Assembly (NCBI GenBank): GCA_964478235.1
Contig: CAYZGX010000001.1
Coordinates: forward strand, 124,001 to 188,000
Length of the DNA: 64,000 bases
DNA from: 2-02-FULL-45-10 sp964478235
GTDB taxonomy: Bacteria; Patescibacteriota; Patescibacteriia; Magasanikbacterales; GWA2-37-8
Direction of reading: 5' to 3'
How positions within the stretch are numbered: the first letter of the stretch is position 1; every line of letters starts with the position of its first letter. This document shows, one piece after another, positions 24,611 to 33,347 of this stretch. The position numbers and the translations under genes were made by a program. Below the pieces are notes generated by a model. That model worked only from the letters and a program-made list of their open reading frames with translations, was not told the DNA's origin and did not search any database.

Positions 24611-27196
24611 TTATTTGTCTAAAACTCGCTTGAGATACTGCCCAGTGAAACTTCCAGCCTTTTTAGAGACTTCCTCTGGAGTACCAGTCGCCATAAGCTG
24701 CCCGCCGCGATCGCCACCCTCTGGACCAAGATCAATAATCCAGTCAGCTGATTTGATAATATCCAAATTATGTTCAATCACCATCACACTGTTCCCCTGC
24801 CCCACCAATCGTTGAAGTACTTCCAATAGCTTTCGAACATCGTCATAATGCAAACCGGTGGTTGGCTCATCGAGCAAATACAATGTTTTCGAGGTACCAC
24901 GCTTGGATAGTTCACGGCTTAGTTTAATACGCTGGGCTTCACCACCAGACAACGTAGTCGCTGATTGCCCCAGTGTAAGATAGCTCAAACCAACCTGATT
25001 AAGCATGCGAAGTTTATCCTCAATCATCGGAATATCTTTGAAAAATACTTCCGCATCCTCAATTGTCATATTGAGGACCTCGGTGATATTTTTATCCTTA
25101 TAATGAACTGATAAAATCTCATTGGTAAATCGCTTGCCCTTACAAACATCACACATAATTTCCACACTTGGCAAAAAGTGCATTTCAATCTCAAGCACAC
25201 CCTTACCTTCACAGTTTTCACAACGACCACCCGGCACGTTGAAACTAAACTTACCAGATTTATAACCACGGATTTTTGCTTCAGCTGTTTCGGCAAACAA
25301 CTCACGAATATGGTCAAAAGCTTTGGTATACGTCGCTGGGTTACTACGCGATGTGCGACCGATCGGTGATTGATCAATCGTAATCATGGAATCAACATAC
25401 TCGGTTCCGGTAATTTCTAAGTGCTTACCAACCTTATGGCTCGTGCGAAAAAACTTATTCGTCAATGAACGTTGTAAAATATCGTGCATTAAAGTGGATT
25501 TACCACTCCCCGACACACCGGTGAGACACACAAACCGACGCAGCGGAATTTCCACATCAATATTTTTCAAATTATGTTCCGCTGCTTTTTTAATTTTAAT
25601 CTTTGGCGTCGCTCTATCCACCGCTCGACGATTTGTCGGCACCTCCACTCGCGTTTCACCACGCAAATATTTACCGGTCAAACTCGTTTTAGGATCGCCA
25701 AGAATGACACAGCCGGTTTCAGCGTCTTTTGCGACTTTGGAAGCTTTACCAGAAATAATTGTTTTGAGTGGGCCAGAAAAAACCACTTCCCCACCATGCT
25801 TACCAGCTCCCGGACCAATATCTACCAACCAGTCGCTGGTGAGAATAGTATCCTCATCATGTTCAACAACAATAATAGTGTTGCCAACATCACACAAATT
25901 ACGAAGAGTCTTCACCAAATGGTCATTGTCTCGCTGATGTAAACCAATCGTCGGCTCATCGAGCACATAAAGCGCGCCCACCAACCGGGTACCCACCTGC
26001 GAAGCCAAACGAATACGCTGAGCTTCACCGCCGGACAACGTGCCAGCTTTGCGATTTAAACTCAAATAATGCAAGCCGACATCAAACATAAACTGTAGAC
26101 GACTGCTAATTTCTTTGAGTACTACCCCGGCAATTTCACGATCCGATTCAGACAACTCCATATCAATCTCGGCAAAAAATTCCCGCGCTTCGCTAATCAT
26201 CAGCGTAGTGACTTCCCAGATATTTTTTCCACCAATTTTAACAGCGAGCGCTGTATCGTTCAGGCGTTTTCCTTTACACACCGGACACTCTTCTTCGCTA
26301 AATAATTCTCGTGTTCCCAGACCAGTGCAGGCAGCGCAGTAGCCATATGGACTATTGAAGCTAAACAACCGAGGTTCAATTTCTGGAAAACTAAAGCCGT
26401 CTTTTGGACACGAATATTCAGTGCTATAGGTATGCTCATCTCCGCTCGGATACATGACCGTACACAGACCGTTCGACAATTCAACAGCGTTTTCTACCGC
26501 CTCCGCCAGGCGTTGTGCCCCCTCTTTACTCCGAAGAAATTCCGGGTCACCAGACAATTTATCCACCACCACTTCAATCGTGTGTTTATTATTTTTAGAC
26601 AACACAATTCGTTCGCGTAAACTTTTCATCTCACCATCAACGCGAACTTCTAAATAACCGGAGTTATAAATATCATAAAGCATTTGATAGTACTCCCCTT
26701 TGCGCCCACGCACCACCGGCGACAACACAATAAACTCACTAACTTTTTTCTTACCATCTTTTTTGAGAGCGCGCTCCACTGTCTCAATCATCTGGTCGGT
26801 AGTCATTTTTTCAATTTTGGTACCATCAAGTGGACAATGTGGTGCACCCACTCGGGCAAACAAAACACGAAGATAGTCGTAAATCTCCGTAATCGTCGCC
26901 ACCGTTGAGCGTGGATTAGCGCTATGTGCCTTCTGATCAATAGAAATAGCCGGCGACAAACCTTCGATCTCATCAACATCTGGTTTCTGCATACTTCCCA
27001 AAAACTGACGAGCATAGGCTGATAAACTCTCAATATACCGACGCTGACCTTCGGCAAAAATAGTATCAAAAGCTAAACTCGACTTGCCAGAACCTGACAA
27101 ACCAGTAAATACAATCATTTTGTTGCGCGGCAATTCCAAAGAAATATTCTTAAGATTATGCTCGCGCGCACCTTTAATAACAATTTTTTCTTGCAT
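24611..27196 (-). CDS. uvrA: excinuclease ABC subunit A (compact paralog)
   Basis: Damage-recognition ATPase of excision repair. 861 residues with two ABC modules: Walker A GLSGSGKSS and GVSGSGKST, two LSGGEAQRI signatures, and DEPTIGLH and DEPTTGLH. The UvrB-binding region (about 115-250) is present. The first zinc module is collapsed: CAAC (287-290) and CPVC (304-307) are 13 residues apart, whereas the second UvrA here and E. coli UvrA have roughly 100 residues between them. The second zinc pair (CENC, CDVC) is normal. Operon uvrA-uvrC. Confidence 0.95.
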   Translation of the reverse strand: MQEKIVIKGAREHNLKNISLELPRNKMIVFTGLSGSGKSSLAFDTIFAEGQRRYIESLSAYARQFLGSMQKPDVDEIEGLSPAISIDQKAHSANPRSTVATITEIYDYLRVLFARVGAPHCPLDGTKIEKMTTDQMIETVERALKKDGKKKVSEFIVLSPVVRGRKGEYYQMLYDIYNSGYLEVRVDGEMKSLRERIVLSKNNKHTIEVVVDKLSGDPEFLRSKEGAQRLAEAVENAVELSNGLCTVMYPSGDEHTYSTEYSCPKDGFSFPEIEPRLFSFNSPYGYCAACTGLGTRELFSEEECPVCKGKRLNDTALAVKIGGKNIWEVTTLMISEAREFFAEIDMELSESDREIAGVVLKEISSRLQFMFDVGLHYLSLNRKAGTLSGGEAQRIRLASQVGTRLVGALYVLDEPTIGLHQRDNDHLVKTLRNLCDVGNTIIVVEHDEDTILTSDWLVDIGPGAGKHGGEVVFSGPLKTIISGKASKVAKDAETGCVILGDPKTSLTGKYLRGETRVEVPTNRRAVDRATPKIKIKKAAEHNLKNIDVEIPLRRFVCLTGVSGSGKSTLMHDILQRSLTNKFFRTSHKVGKHLEITGTEYVDSMITIDQSPIGRTSRSNPATYTKAFDHIRELFAETAEAKIRGYKSGKFSFNVPGGRCENCEGKGVLEIEMHFLPSVEIMCDVCKGKRFTNEILSVHYKDKNITEVLNMTIEDAEVFFKDIPMIEDKLRMLNQVGLSYLTLGQSATTLSGGEAQRIKLSRELSKRGTSKTLYLLDEPTTGLHYDDVRKLLEVLQRLVGQGNSVMVIEHNLDIIKSADWIIDLGPEGGDRGGQLMATGTPEEVSKKAGSFTGQYLKRVLDK

Positions 27197-27214
27197 ATTT
27201 TTAAGTAAAACGAC

Positions 27215-27235
27215 AAAAAAGCCGCTCGGGGGCTT
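27215..27235 (-). promoter_or_regulatory. Terminator-like hairpin in the uvrA leader
   Basis: AAGCC/GGCTT (27231-27235 with 27219-27223) followed by six T's on the minus strand, 18 nt before the uvrA start. The gene upstream is divergent, so no co-directional gene needs this terminator; attenuation of uvrA is possible. A candidate promoter is TTGACA (27294-27289), 17 bp, TAAGCT (27271-27266). Confidence 0.5.
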
Positions 27236-27304
27236 CTAGTACAGGGTCATGAAAGAACTAGGGGTAGCTTACGGACAAAAACCAATTTTGTCAACATGGT
27301 GGGG

Positions 27305-27334
27305 TTGCCAAAAAAGAGTTGACCGGTCTATACT
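27305..27334 (+). promoter_or_regulatory. Promoter of the 138-residue lipoprotein
   Basis: TTGCCA (27305-27310), 18-bp spacer, TATACT (27329-27334), 28 nt before the ATG at 27363. Confidence 0.7.
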
Positions 27335-27362
27335 ACCAATATCTTATTCTAATCATTATACT

Positions 27363-27779
27363 ATGCTACGAACCACTCGTGTGCTGGCCCTCCTGACTGG
27401 AACCCTCCTTCTTGTCGGTGGTGGCTGCGTACAACAAACCGTTGAACAAACTAACGCTGGAGATACCAGCACTCCTGTAGTTTCCACTCCAACGAATACT
27501 ACCGAAACAGCCGGCGTTACTTTGGAAGCTCGAGCAGCTGGCGGCAGTGCTGTTGAGCTCAGCTGGACAGCTCCAGCCGGCGCCACTCTTCGTGCCTTAC
27601 ACAGTGTCAAACCAGACATCTCCTTCCCTGGTCGAGCTTTCTGGCAAGATCTTCCAAAAGGTGCCAACACCTACACTTGGCAAGGTGCTCCACTTGGCAG
27701 TCGCTATTTCCGCATCTGTATTTTTGAAAGCGGTTCTTGCACCACCTACTCAAACGAAGTAGCGCTCACTGTAAAATAA
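27363..27779 (+). CDS. putative lipoprotein with a fibronectin-like domain
   Basis: 138 residues. The signal has a lipobox ending GGGC (near residue 21), then a Thr/Ser/Pro linker. The globular part has the pattern of a small beta-sandwich (VELSWTAP, YTWQGAPLGSRYFRICIFESGSC), like an FN3 fold with two cysteines. I start at ATG 27363 because the longer frame spans the promoter. Surface protein; partner unknown. Confidence 0.78.
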   Translation: MLRTTRVLALLTGTLLLVGGGCVQQTVEQTNAGDTSTPVVSTPTNTTETAGVTLEARAAGGSAVELSWTAPAGATLRALHSVKPDISFPGRAFWQDLPKGANTYTWQGAPLGSRYFRICIFESGSCTTYSNEVALTVK

Positions 27780-27790
27780 AACCTGAATAA

Positions 27791-27823
27791 AAAAAATCTC
27801 GACCAATTGGCCGAGATTTTTTA
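27791..27823. terminator. Bidirectional terminator
   Basis: AAAAAATCTCG/CGAGATTTTTT (27791-27801 with 27812-27822) sits between the convergent lipoprotein and SanA-like genes and has A/T runs for both directions. Confidence 0.88.
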
Positions 27824-27831
27824 TTTGAACG

Positions 27832-28440
27832 TTATTTTTCCAAACTCATAAGCGGCGGTTTGGTGAACTCTGCCTGAACAAAGGCTTTGACGCGCGCCAA
27901 CACTTCTCGTCCTTGCATTTTTATAAGATCAAAACCATAGGAACGCTTATCAGCCGAAACACCTACGGCATCAACTTTCACCTTACTACACAAATAGATA
28001 ATTCGCGCGAGGTGAAAATCGTTAGATATAACAATAGTACTAGTTACACCATACACCTGATGAGCCCGCCCACAACTTTCATAAGTACGATAGCCATGCG
28101 GATCAGTTATAACATCACGAGCTGGCACATCAAGAGCAATCAACGCTTCGCGCATCGCTGTTACTTCATCCACGCGATTAGCCCCATCGTCACCTGTCAC
28201 CATAACTTTAGCGATCTTGCCAGCTTTGTAGAGTTCTGCCCCAGTTGCCACCCTGTCTTCCACCATTTCATTAAGAACACCTGGAGCTTTCATGCCACCT
28301 CCAAAAACCATACCAAGCGGACGCGGTCTGATAGCATTTGCTGGAAAAACACTAGCTCGATATGACAAAATAAGACTATTAGTCAGAAGAATAACCGCGC
28401 CAAGCACCCCTCCGAGGGTGAGTACAATTTTTTTAAACAT
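27832..28440 (-). CDS. SanA/YdcF-like DUF218 membrane protein
   Basis: 202 residues with one N-terminal transmembrane helix (5-26) and an extracytoplasmic DUF218 domain: MVFGGGM, KVMVTGDDG, DPHGYRTYESC and VISNDFHLARIIYLC. E. coli SanA and ElyC of this family affect envelope integrity; the biochemical reaction is unknown. It follows uvrB by 6 nt and is likely cotranscribed. Confidence 0.85.
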   Translation of the reverse strand: MFKKIVLTLGGVLGAVILLTNSLILSYRASVFPANAIRPRPLGMVFGGGMKAPGVLNEMVEDRVATGAELYKAGKIAKVMVTGDDGANRVDEVTAMREALIALDVPARDVITDPHGYRTYESCGRAHQVYGVTSTIVISNDFHLARIIYLCSKVKVDAVGVSADKRSYGFDLIKMQGREVLARVKAFVQAEFTKPPLMSLEK

Positions 28441-28446
28441 ACGTAG

Positions 28447-30531
28447 TTACGTTGTTTTTTTAATTTTCTTCGGTTTTTTTTCTTTGGTAGCTGTCGTTGT
28501 CGCGCGCACCTTGAGCTCACGAATCTCATCGCGCAAAATAGCTGCCAATTCAAACTCTAGCCCTTTGGCAGCCGCTTTCATCTGTTCTTCTTTATCTTTG
28601 ATAATCACTTCGAGTGGACGATCGTCACCAAGCAAATCAAGCTCAGCCACACTACTAGCTCGTGATTTTTTACTGTGAGCAGATTTTTTAGATTTATCAT
28701 TGGTAATACCAAATTCTTCCAAAATATTCCGAATAGTTTTTGTAATGGTAAGCGGAGTAATACCGTGTTTTTCATTATACGCTAACTGAATAGCCCGACG
28801 ACGAGACGTCTCACTCATCGCTCGTTCCATTGAACCAGTAATTGTGTCGGCATACAGCACTACTTGACCGTTGATATTGCGCGCCGCGCGACCAATCGTT
28901 TGAATCAAACTCGTTTCGCTGCGCAAAAAACCTTCTTTATCAGCATCAAGCACTGCCACCAAAGACACTTCAGGCATATCCAAACCTTCACGAAGCAAAT
29001 TCACCCCGACCAAAACATCATTTTTGCCCAGTCGCAAATTCATAATAATCTCAATGCGATCAAGTGTGTCGATATCGCTATGAATATAGGCGACATTAAT
29101 TTTTTTCTCTTTCAAATAATCAGTTAAATCTTCAGCGGTCTTTTTGGTAAGTGTCGTGACGAGCACCCGCTCCCCCGCCGCAATGCGCTCATGAATACGT
29201 ACTAACAAATCTTCCACCTGTGACAATGTATTCTTTTTCTTATCGCCAACAATCGGGCGCACTACAATTTCTGGATCGATCAGACCAGTTGGGCGAACCA
29301 CCTGTTCCACCACTTGTTCACTATCTTTTATTTCAAACTCAGTTGGAGTGGCTGACACATAAATCATCTGTCCCACTCGAGCGTTAAATTCATCATACGT
29401 CAGCGGACGATTGTCGCGCGCGCTCGGCAAACGAAAACCGTGCTCCACCAAGGTATCTTTACGAGCTCTATCGCCGTTAAACATACCTCGAATTTGTGGC
29501 ACCGTCACGTGCGATTCATCAATCACGGTCAAAAACTTACCACCAACACCATGACCAAAATAATCAAGCAGAGAAAATGGTGGTTCACCTTCGTCTCGAC
29601 CTTCAAAATGGCGAGAATAATTTTCAATCCCGTTACAATAGCCGATGTTTTTAATCATTTCCACATCATAGGCCACACGGCGCTTAAGGCGTTCATATTC
29701 AAGCACTTTGCCTTGGCGCTCAAAATACGCCAACCGTTCATCAAGCTCAGCTCGAATACGATTAAACGCCATTTCTCGAGCGCCCTCACCTACCACATAA
29801 TGTTTAGCTGGGAAAAACCAAGCGTCTTCTTGGCTTCGCGCTACTGCTCGAGTAACACTATCAACTCGTTCGATCCGTTCAATTCGATTGGTAATTTCAA
29901 AACGATAAATCGCCTCTTCGTTGACCGGCATGATTTCAAATACCTGTCCGCGCAATCGAAAACTTCCACGCTTCAAATCGCCATTCGTTCGCTCAAACTG
30001 CATAGCAATAAGTTGTTCAAGCATCGCTCGACGATCAAGCTCTTGCCCTACCCGCAAATGAAGAACGATTTTTTCATATTCTTTGGGCGAACCCAAACCA
30101 TAAATAGCCGATACCGAGGCCACAATAATAACATCCTGACGAGTGAGAAGCGCTTGGGTACAAGCGTGACGCAAACGATCAATTTCTTCATTGATCATCG
30201 CTTCTTTTTCAATATACGTATCGCTCGCCGGCATATAAGCTTCCGGCTGATAATAGTCATAATAACTAACAAAATACTCTACGGCGTTATTAGGGAAAAA
30301 TTCACGAAACTCATTGCATAGCTGAGCTGCCAATGTTTTGTTATGAGCAATAACCAACGTCGGTAGATTAACCTCTTGGATAACATTGGCGATAGTAAAC
30401 GTTTTACCCGACCCAGTCACCCCAAGCAGTGTTTGGCGCGACATGCCCGAAACAAGCCCTTTGGTTAGGGCTTTAATGGCTTTAGGCTGATCGCCTGCCG
30501 GCTGATATTTGGAAACAAGATTAAATGTCAT
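28447..30531 (-). CDS. uvrB: excinuclease ABC subunit B
   Basis: Damage-verification helicase of excision repair. 694 residues from ATG 30531: YQPAGDQPKAI, Walker A GVTGSGKTF, the beta-hairpin YYDYYQPEAYMP, DESHVT, the helicase VGVNLLREGLDMPE and IGRAARN motifs, and a C-terminal UVR domain (about 640-675) that contacts UvrC. A TTG four codons upstream is the alternative start. It is not next to uvrA-uvrC but lies within 2 kb of them. Confidence 0.97.
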   Translation of the reverse strand: MTFNLVSKYQPAGDQPKAIKALTKGLVSGMSRQTLLGVTGSGKTFTIANVIQEVNLPTLVIAHNKTLAAQLCNEFREFFPNNAVEYFVSYYDYYQPEAYMPASDTYIEKEAMINEEIDRLRHACTQALLTRQDVIIVASVSAIYGLGSPKEYEKIVLHLRVGQELDRRAMLEQLIAMQFERTNGDLKRGSFRLRGQVFEIMPVNEEAIYRFEITNRIERIERVDSVTRAVARSQEDAWFFPAKHYVVGEGAREMAFNRIRAELDERLAYFERQGKVLEYERLKRRVAYDVEMIKNIGYCNGIENYSRHFEGRDEGEPPFSLLDYFGHGVGGKFLTVIDESHVTVPQIRGMFNGDRARKDTLVEHGFRLPSARDNRPLTYDEFNARVGQMIYVSATPTEFEIKDSEQVVEQVVRPTGLIDPEIVVRPIVGDKKKNTLSQVEDLLVRIHERIAAGERVLVTTLTKKTAEDLTDYLKEKKINVAYIHSDIDTLDRIEIIMNLRLGKNDVLVGVNLLREGLDMPEVSLVAVLDADKEGFLRSETSLIQTIGRAARNINGQVVLYADTITGSMERAMSETSRRRAIQLAYNEKHGITPLTITKTIRNILEEFGITNDKSKKSAHSKKSRASSVAELDLLGDDRPLEVIIKDKEEQMKAAAKGLEFELAAILRDEIRELKVRATTTATKEKKPKKIKKTT

Positions 30532-30626
30532 AGGGATTACCAAAAAATACCATAATGGGGCTAAAAAGGCAATGCCTGGCCAAAGCAGAAACAGCTGTGG
30601 TTAGCGAAGAAATCACTCTTACCCCC

Positions 30627-30664
30627 TTGACAACCTTGACAAAATGGGCTAGAGTAGCTATATT
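30627..30664 (+). promoter_or_regulatory. Two overlapping promoters in front of the structured RNA
   Basis: TTGACA (30627-30632), 17 bp, TAGAGT (30650-30655), and nine bases on, TTGACA (30636-30641), 17 bp, TATATT (30659-30664). Both drive plus-strand transcription into a gene-free region. Confidence 0.85.
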
Positions 30665-30669
30665 GAAGT

Positions 30670-31113
30670 GTTCTTTACAGTATTCACGCGTTGTTGAGGT
30701 ATTGCTCACATCTTGGAAACGAGCTGTGAGAAGGTACTAGTTGCGCCTACAGCAACAAAACAGTTTTTAAGCCCCGGTCGCTGGCTCCTGGCACGACCCT
30801 CCTACAGGTTGTCGCCTAGGGCAAACAGAGCTGTTTTGAAGCAATAGGTACCAGATTTTCGGTGCAACCAGTTGCGGGGTTCAACTCCCCGTTCAGTACC
30901 TCAACACATATCTGCGGCAGGTCGCGACCTAAGGTCAGGCTACGAGAGTGAGTTTTCCTCTTGTCCCTCCTTCGGGATCAGCACCTTTTCCGCAAGACCG
31001 GTCCACCTGAGCAATCTTTGCCTCAGATGGACCGGTCGCTCTATCTCAACAATTCTCACACTAGAGAATTACTGAGATAGTCAAAAAACCCAGGTTTCTA
31101 ACCTGGGTTTTTT
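30670..31113 (+). ncRNA. highly structured non-coding RNA of unknown class
   Basis: About 440 nt between tandem promoters and a strong terminator, with no credible reading frame. Domain 1 is closed by 10 bp (30692-30701 with 30897-30906). It holds CTCACA/TGTGAG (30705-30730), a long arm (GGTAC-GTTGC with GCAAT-GTACC, 30733-30744 with 30841-30852, continued by CAAAACAG/CTGTTTTG), GCAA/TTGC (30864-30875), and a 5-bp arm with loop TTCAACT (30875-30891) identical in form to a tRNA T-arm. Domain 2 has the arms 30996-31037 (GACCGGTCCA/TGGACCGGTC) and 31041-31080. It is not RNase P (found at 57 kb); I see no tmRNA tag frame, no CCA end and no SRP motif. Helices were found by eye. Confidence 0.75.
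31083..31113. terminator. Bidirectional terminator between the structured RNA and rodA
   Basis: AACCCAGGTT/AACCTGGGTT (31087-31096 with 31100-31109) with A and T runs on both sides. It serves the plus-strand RNA and the convergent rodA gene. Confidence 0.9.
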
Positions 31114-31117
31114 GTTA

Positions 31118-32215
31118 TTACATATATTTTTTACCAACCATACTCTCAGCAATTCCTATCAAAAACAAATTAATAATCAAAGATGAACCGCCATAACTCA
31201 CAAACGGCAAGGTGACGCCGGTAATTGGAAGTAGCCCTAAGTTTGCCCCCACATTGATAAACAACTGTGCGAAGAATAAAATCGCAATTCCACCCACCAC
31301 CACAGCTACAAAGTCGTCATTGGAGCGACGAATGATAAGCACCAACCGATATAACATCGTCCCAAATAATATTAGAAACGCCGTTACTCCGGCCAAACCA
31401 AGCTCCTCGCCGATTACGGTAAAAATAAAGTCAGTTTGCGCTTCTGGCAAAAAACGAAGTTGTGACTGCGACCCAAAACCAAGCCCACGACCAAAAACAT
31501 TCCCCGATCCAACGGCAATAATTGCCTGAATACTATTATACCCACGCCCCAACGGATCGTGCTCTGGATTTAAAAATGTTTGAATACGCCCTTTCTGATA
31601 CGGCTGAAGCAGAAAAAACCAACTCATAATTGAGAAAGCAATGCCTACAAGAACCAGTCCGATAATATAGCGCGCCCGCGCCCCCACCAGAAGCATAACA
31701 CCAAACCAAATCAATCCAACAATAACTGCCGAACCAAGATCAGGCTGAAGCATGATCGCTCCCATCAAAATCAAAGTGACGAATCCGGTACCAAAGAAAA
31801 AAAGCGGGCGCTCATATCGCCGACCAAAATGATACACAATATAACCAAGCATCAGAATAATCCCCACCTTAGCCATTTCAACTGGTTGAAAACTAAAGCC
31901 GCCTACTACAAACCAACCCTTAGTTCCACGAATGCTCGTACCAAAAAAAATAACACTAACTAACAGTGTCAAAGAAAAAGCGTAGAATAATTTTGCGTAC
32001 GACCGAAAAAACGTATACTGAAATAAGCTCGCCGTAAATAACGCCACTGTTCCGATACCAACAGCCACCAATTGTTTTTTAAACAAAAACAAATTATCTC
32101 CTCGCGACAAGTCAACACTGTAAATCGCCGACAAGCCCATGGCTACCAACAAAAAAACTGACAGGAAAAGCACCCAATCAAAACTGCGGGAAGAGAGTTT
32201 AGCCAAACGAAACAT
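31118..32215 (-). CDS. rodA: SEDS-family peptidoglycan polymerase RodA
   Basis: Membrane glycosyltransferase that polymerises lipid II during elongation. 365 residues with about ten transmembrane helices. SEDS marks: PVEMAKVGIILML, LGRGYNSIQAIIAVGSG, LPEAQTDFIFTVIGEELG and the C-terminal LPFVSYGGSSL. RodA rather than FtsW is favoured by length and by the absence of division genes. It follows a membrane protein gene by 3 nt. Confidence 0.92.
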   Translation of the reverse strand: MFRLAKLSSRSFDWVLFLSVFLLVAMGLSAIYSVDLSRGDNLFLFKKQLVAVGIGTVALFTASLFQYTFFRSYAKLFYAFSLTLLVSVIFFGTSIRGTKGWFVVGGFSFQPVEMAKVGIILMLGYIVYHFGRRYERPLFFFGTGFVTLILMGAIMLQPDLGSAVIVGLIWFGVMLLVGARARYIIGLVLVGIAFSIMSWFFLLQPYQKGRIQTFLNPEHDPLGRGYNSIQAIIAVGSGNVFGRGLGFGSQSQLRFLPEAQTDFIFTVIGEELGLAGVTAFLILFGTMLYRLVLIIRRSNDDFVAVVVGGIAILFFAQLFINVGANLGLLPITGVTLPFVSYGGSSLIINLFLIGIAESMVGKKYM

Positions 32216-32218
32216 ACC

Positions 32219-33187
32219 TTAGGGGGTAGGCGCGCTGTAGACCGAGCGGTCGTAGAGGTTGATGAGTGGAAACAACTTAATATCTCGCACACTCAAATTA
32301 GGCACAAAATTACGAATATCCACAGCTTGTGTTTCTCCTGACTCAAGCTCTGGCATAGTAAGTGGCATTAACCCCACCAACGAGTCATCTGAATAAAGAC
32401 CGACATAGAAGTGTGGTTGTATATAGCCATACGACGAAGCGTTCGTCAAATTAAAGGTGATAGTATTGGCCTTAACAGCATCAAGCAAATTCTGCCCTGG
32501 GGTAAAGGTGGAGCTCGTCACCTCAAAATTAAGACGATTGGCTTGCCAAGCAATAGGTTCGCGAACTTGGTGCGCTGAAATACGCGTAAACTTAACAGTA
32601 TCAATAATAAACTCGACTGTGGCCCCACCGCCGACATCAGCCAAACCAAGCTCAGCCACCGGGCGAGCCTCACCAGCCAAAAGCACTGTGGAGCGTTTTT
32701 CAGTCGACACCCCGTCAATCAAAAAATGATAATCCACCTTAGCAATAAAATTTTCGTTAGTATTAGCCACTTCAGCGATAGCGTCGTATTTATTAACCCC
32801 ACCCGGCAAAAGAGTGGATGACATAATCTGCAACGGAATCGGCGCAAATTGTTTTTGAAGCGGTCGATAATCAGGAAAACGAGCTAGTTGATTTTCCAAA
32901 CGAGTATCGGCCTGCCAACCAACAAAAAAAATCCCCCACTTAACGAGACCATACCCCCACACCGCCACATTTACTATAATTAAAAAACCGACAATGAGCT
33001 TATACATTGTCACCAAATGACTCATAAACCACATTCCGGTGGATAAATTCTTACTACTATACTCCCCTGTCGGATCTTGATATTTTTTAAAATCACTCTT
33101 AATCGTTGGAGTCGTCACTGGTTTTTGGCCAGCACTTTTCGTTTCTTCAGGAGTATTTGGATTGTTAGCGTTATAAATGTTGAGCAT
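32219..33187 (-). CDS. hypothetical membrane protein upstream of rodA
   Basis: 322 residues from ATG 33187. A hydrophilic Asn/Pro/Thr-rich cytoplasmic N-terminus (1-60) is followed by one transmembrane helix (about 63-88, LIVGFLIIVNVAVWGYGLV) and a beta-rich outer domain of about 230 residues with no recognised family. The close coupling to rodA (3 nt) suggests a cell-envelope role. A TATACT -10 lies in an inverted repeat (TTTAGT-GTAT-ACTAAA) just upstream. Confidence 0.75.
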   Translation of the reverse strand: MLNIYNANNPNTPEETKSAGQKPVTTPTIKSDFKKYQDPTGEYSSKNLSTGMWFMSHLVTMYKLIVGFLIIVNVAVWGYGLVKWGIFFVGWQADTRLENQLARFPDYRPLQKQFAPIPLQIMSSTLLPGGVNKYDAIAEVANTNENFIAKVDYHFLIDGVSTEKRSTVLLAGEARPVAELGLADVGGGATVEFIIDTVKFTRISAHQVREPIAWQANRLNFEVTSSTFTPGQNLLDAVKANTITFNLTNASSYGYIQPHFYVGLYSDDSLVGLMPLTMPELESGETQAVDIRNFVPNLSVRDIKLFPLINLYDRSVYSAPTP

Positions 33188-33279
33188 AGACAAGATACTT
33201 CTTTAGTATACACTAAAATGACCAAAACGAGAAGTATAAACCGAGCTGCAAAAGGGACCAAAACGACGTCTTCTGACCC

Positions 33280-33308
33280 TTGCCCTCCTACCCTAGCTGT
33301 GTTAAAAT
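33280..33308 (+). promoter_or_regulatory. gyrB promoter
   Basis: TTGCCC (33280-33285), 17-bp spacer, TAAAAT (33303-33308), leaving a leader of about 33 nt before the ATG at 33348. Confidence 0.75.
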
Positions 33309-33347
33309 AAAACCCGGTATTCATAAATCTACCTATCACTTATTTGT

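Noticed and set aside
29440..30321. Open frame of 293 codons on the plus strand
   Set aside because: Lies wholly antisense to uvrB, whose conserved motifs cover the region; the translation has no coding character.
30670..31113. tmRNA, or a tRNA with an intron, because of the TTCAACT arm and the GGTACT/AGTACC pairing
   Set aside because: No alanine-rich tag frame, no conserved 5' D-loop, no CCA, and the closing helix does not adjoin the T-like arm as in tRNA or tmRNA. Permuted tmRNA was considered but no matching 5' acceptor strand follows.
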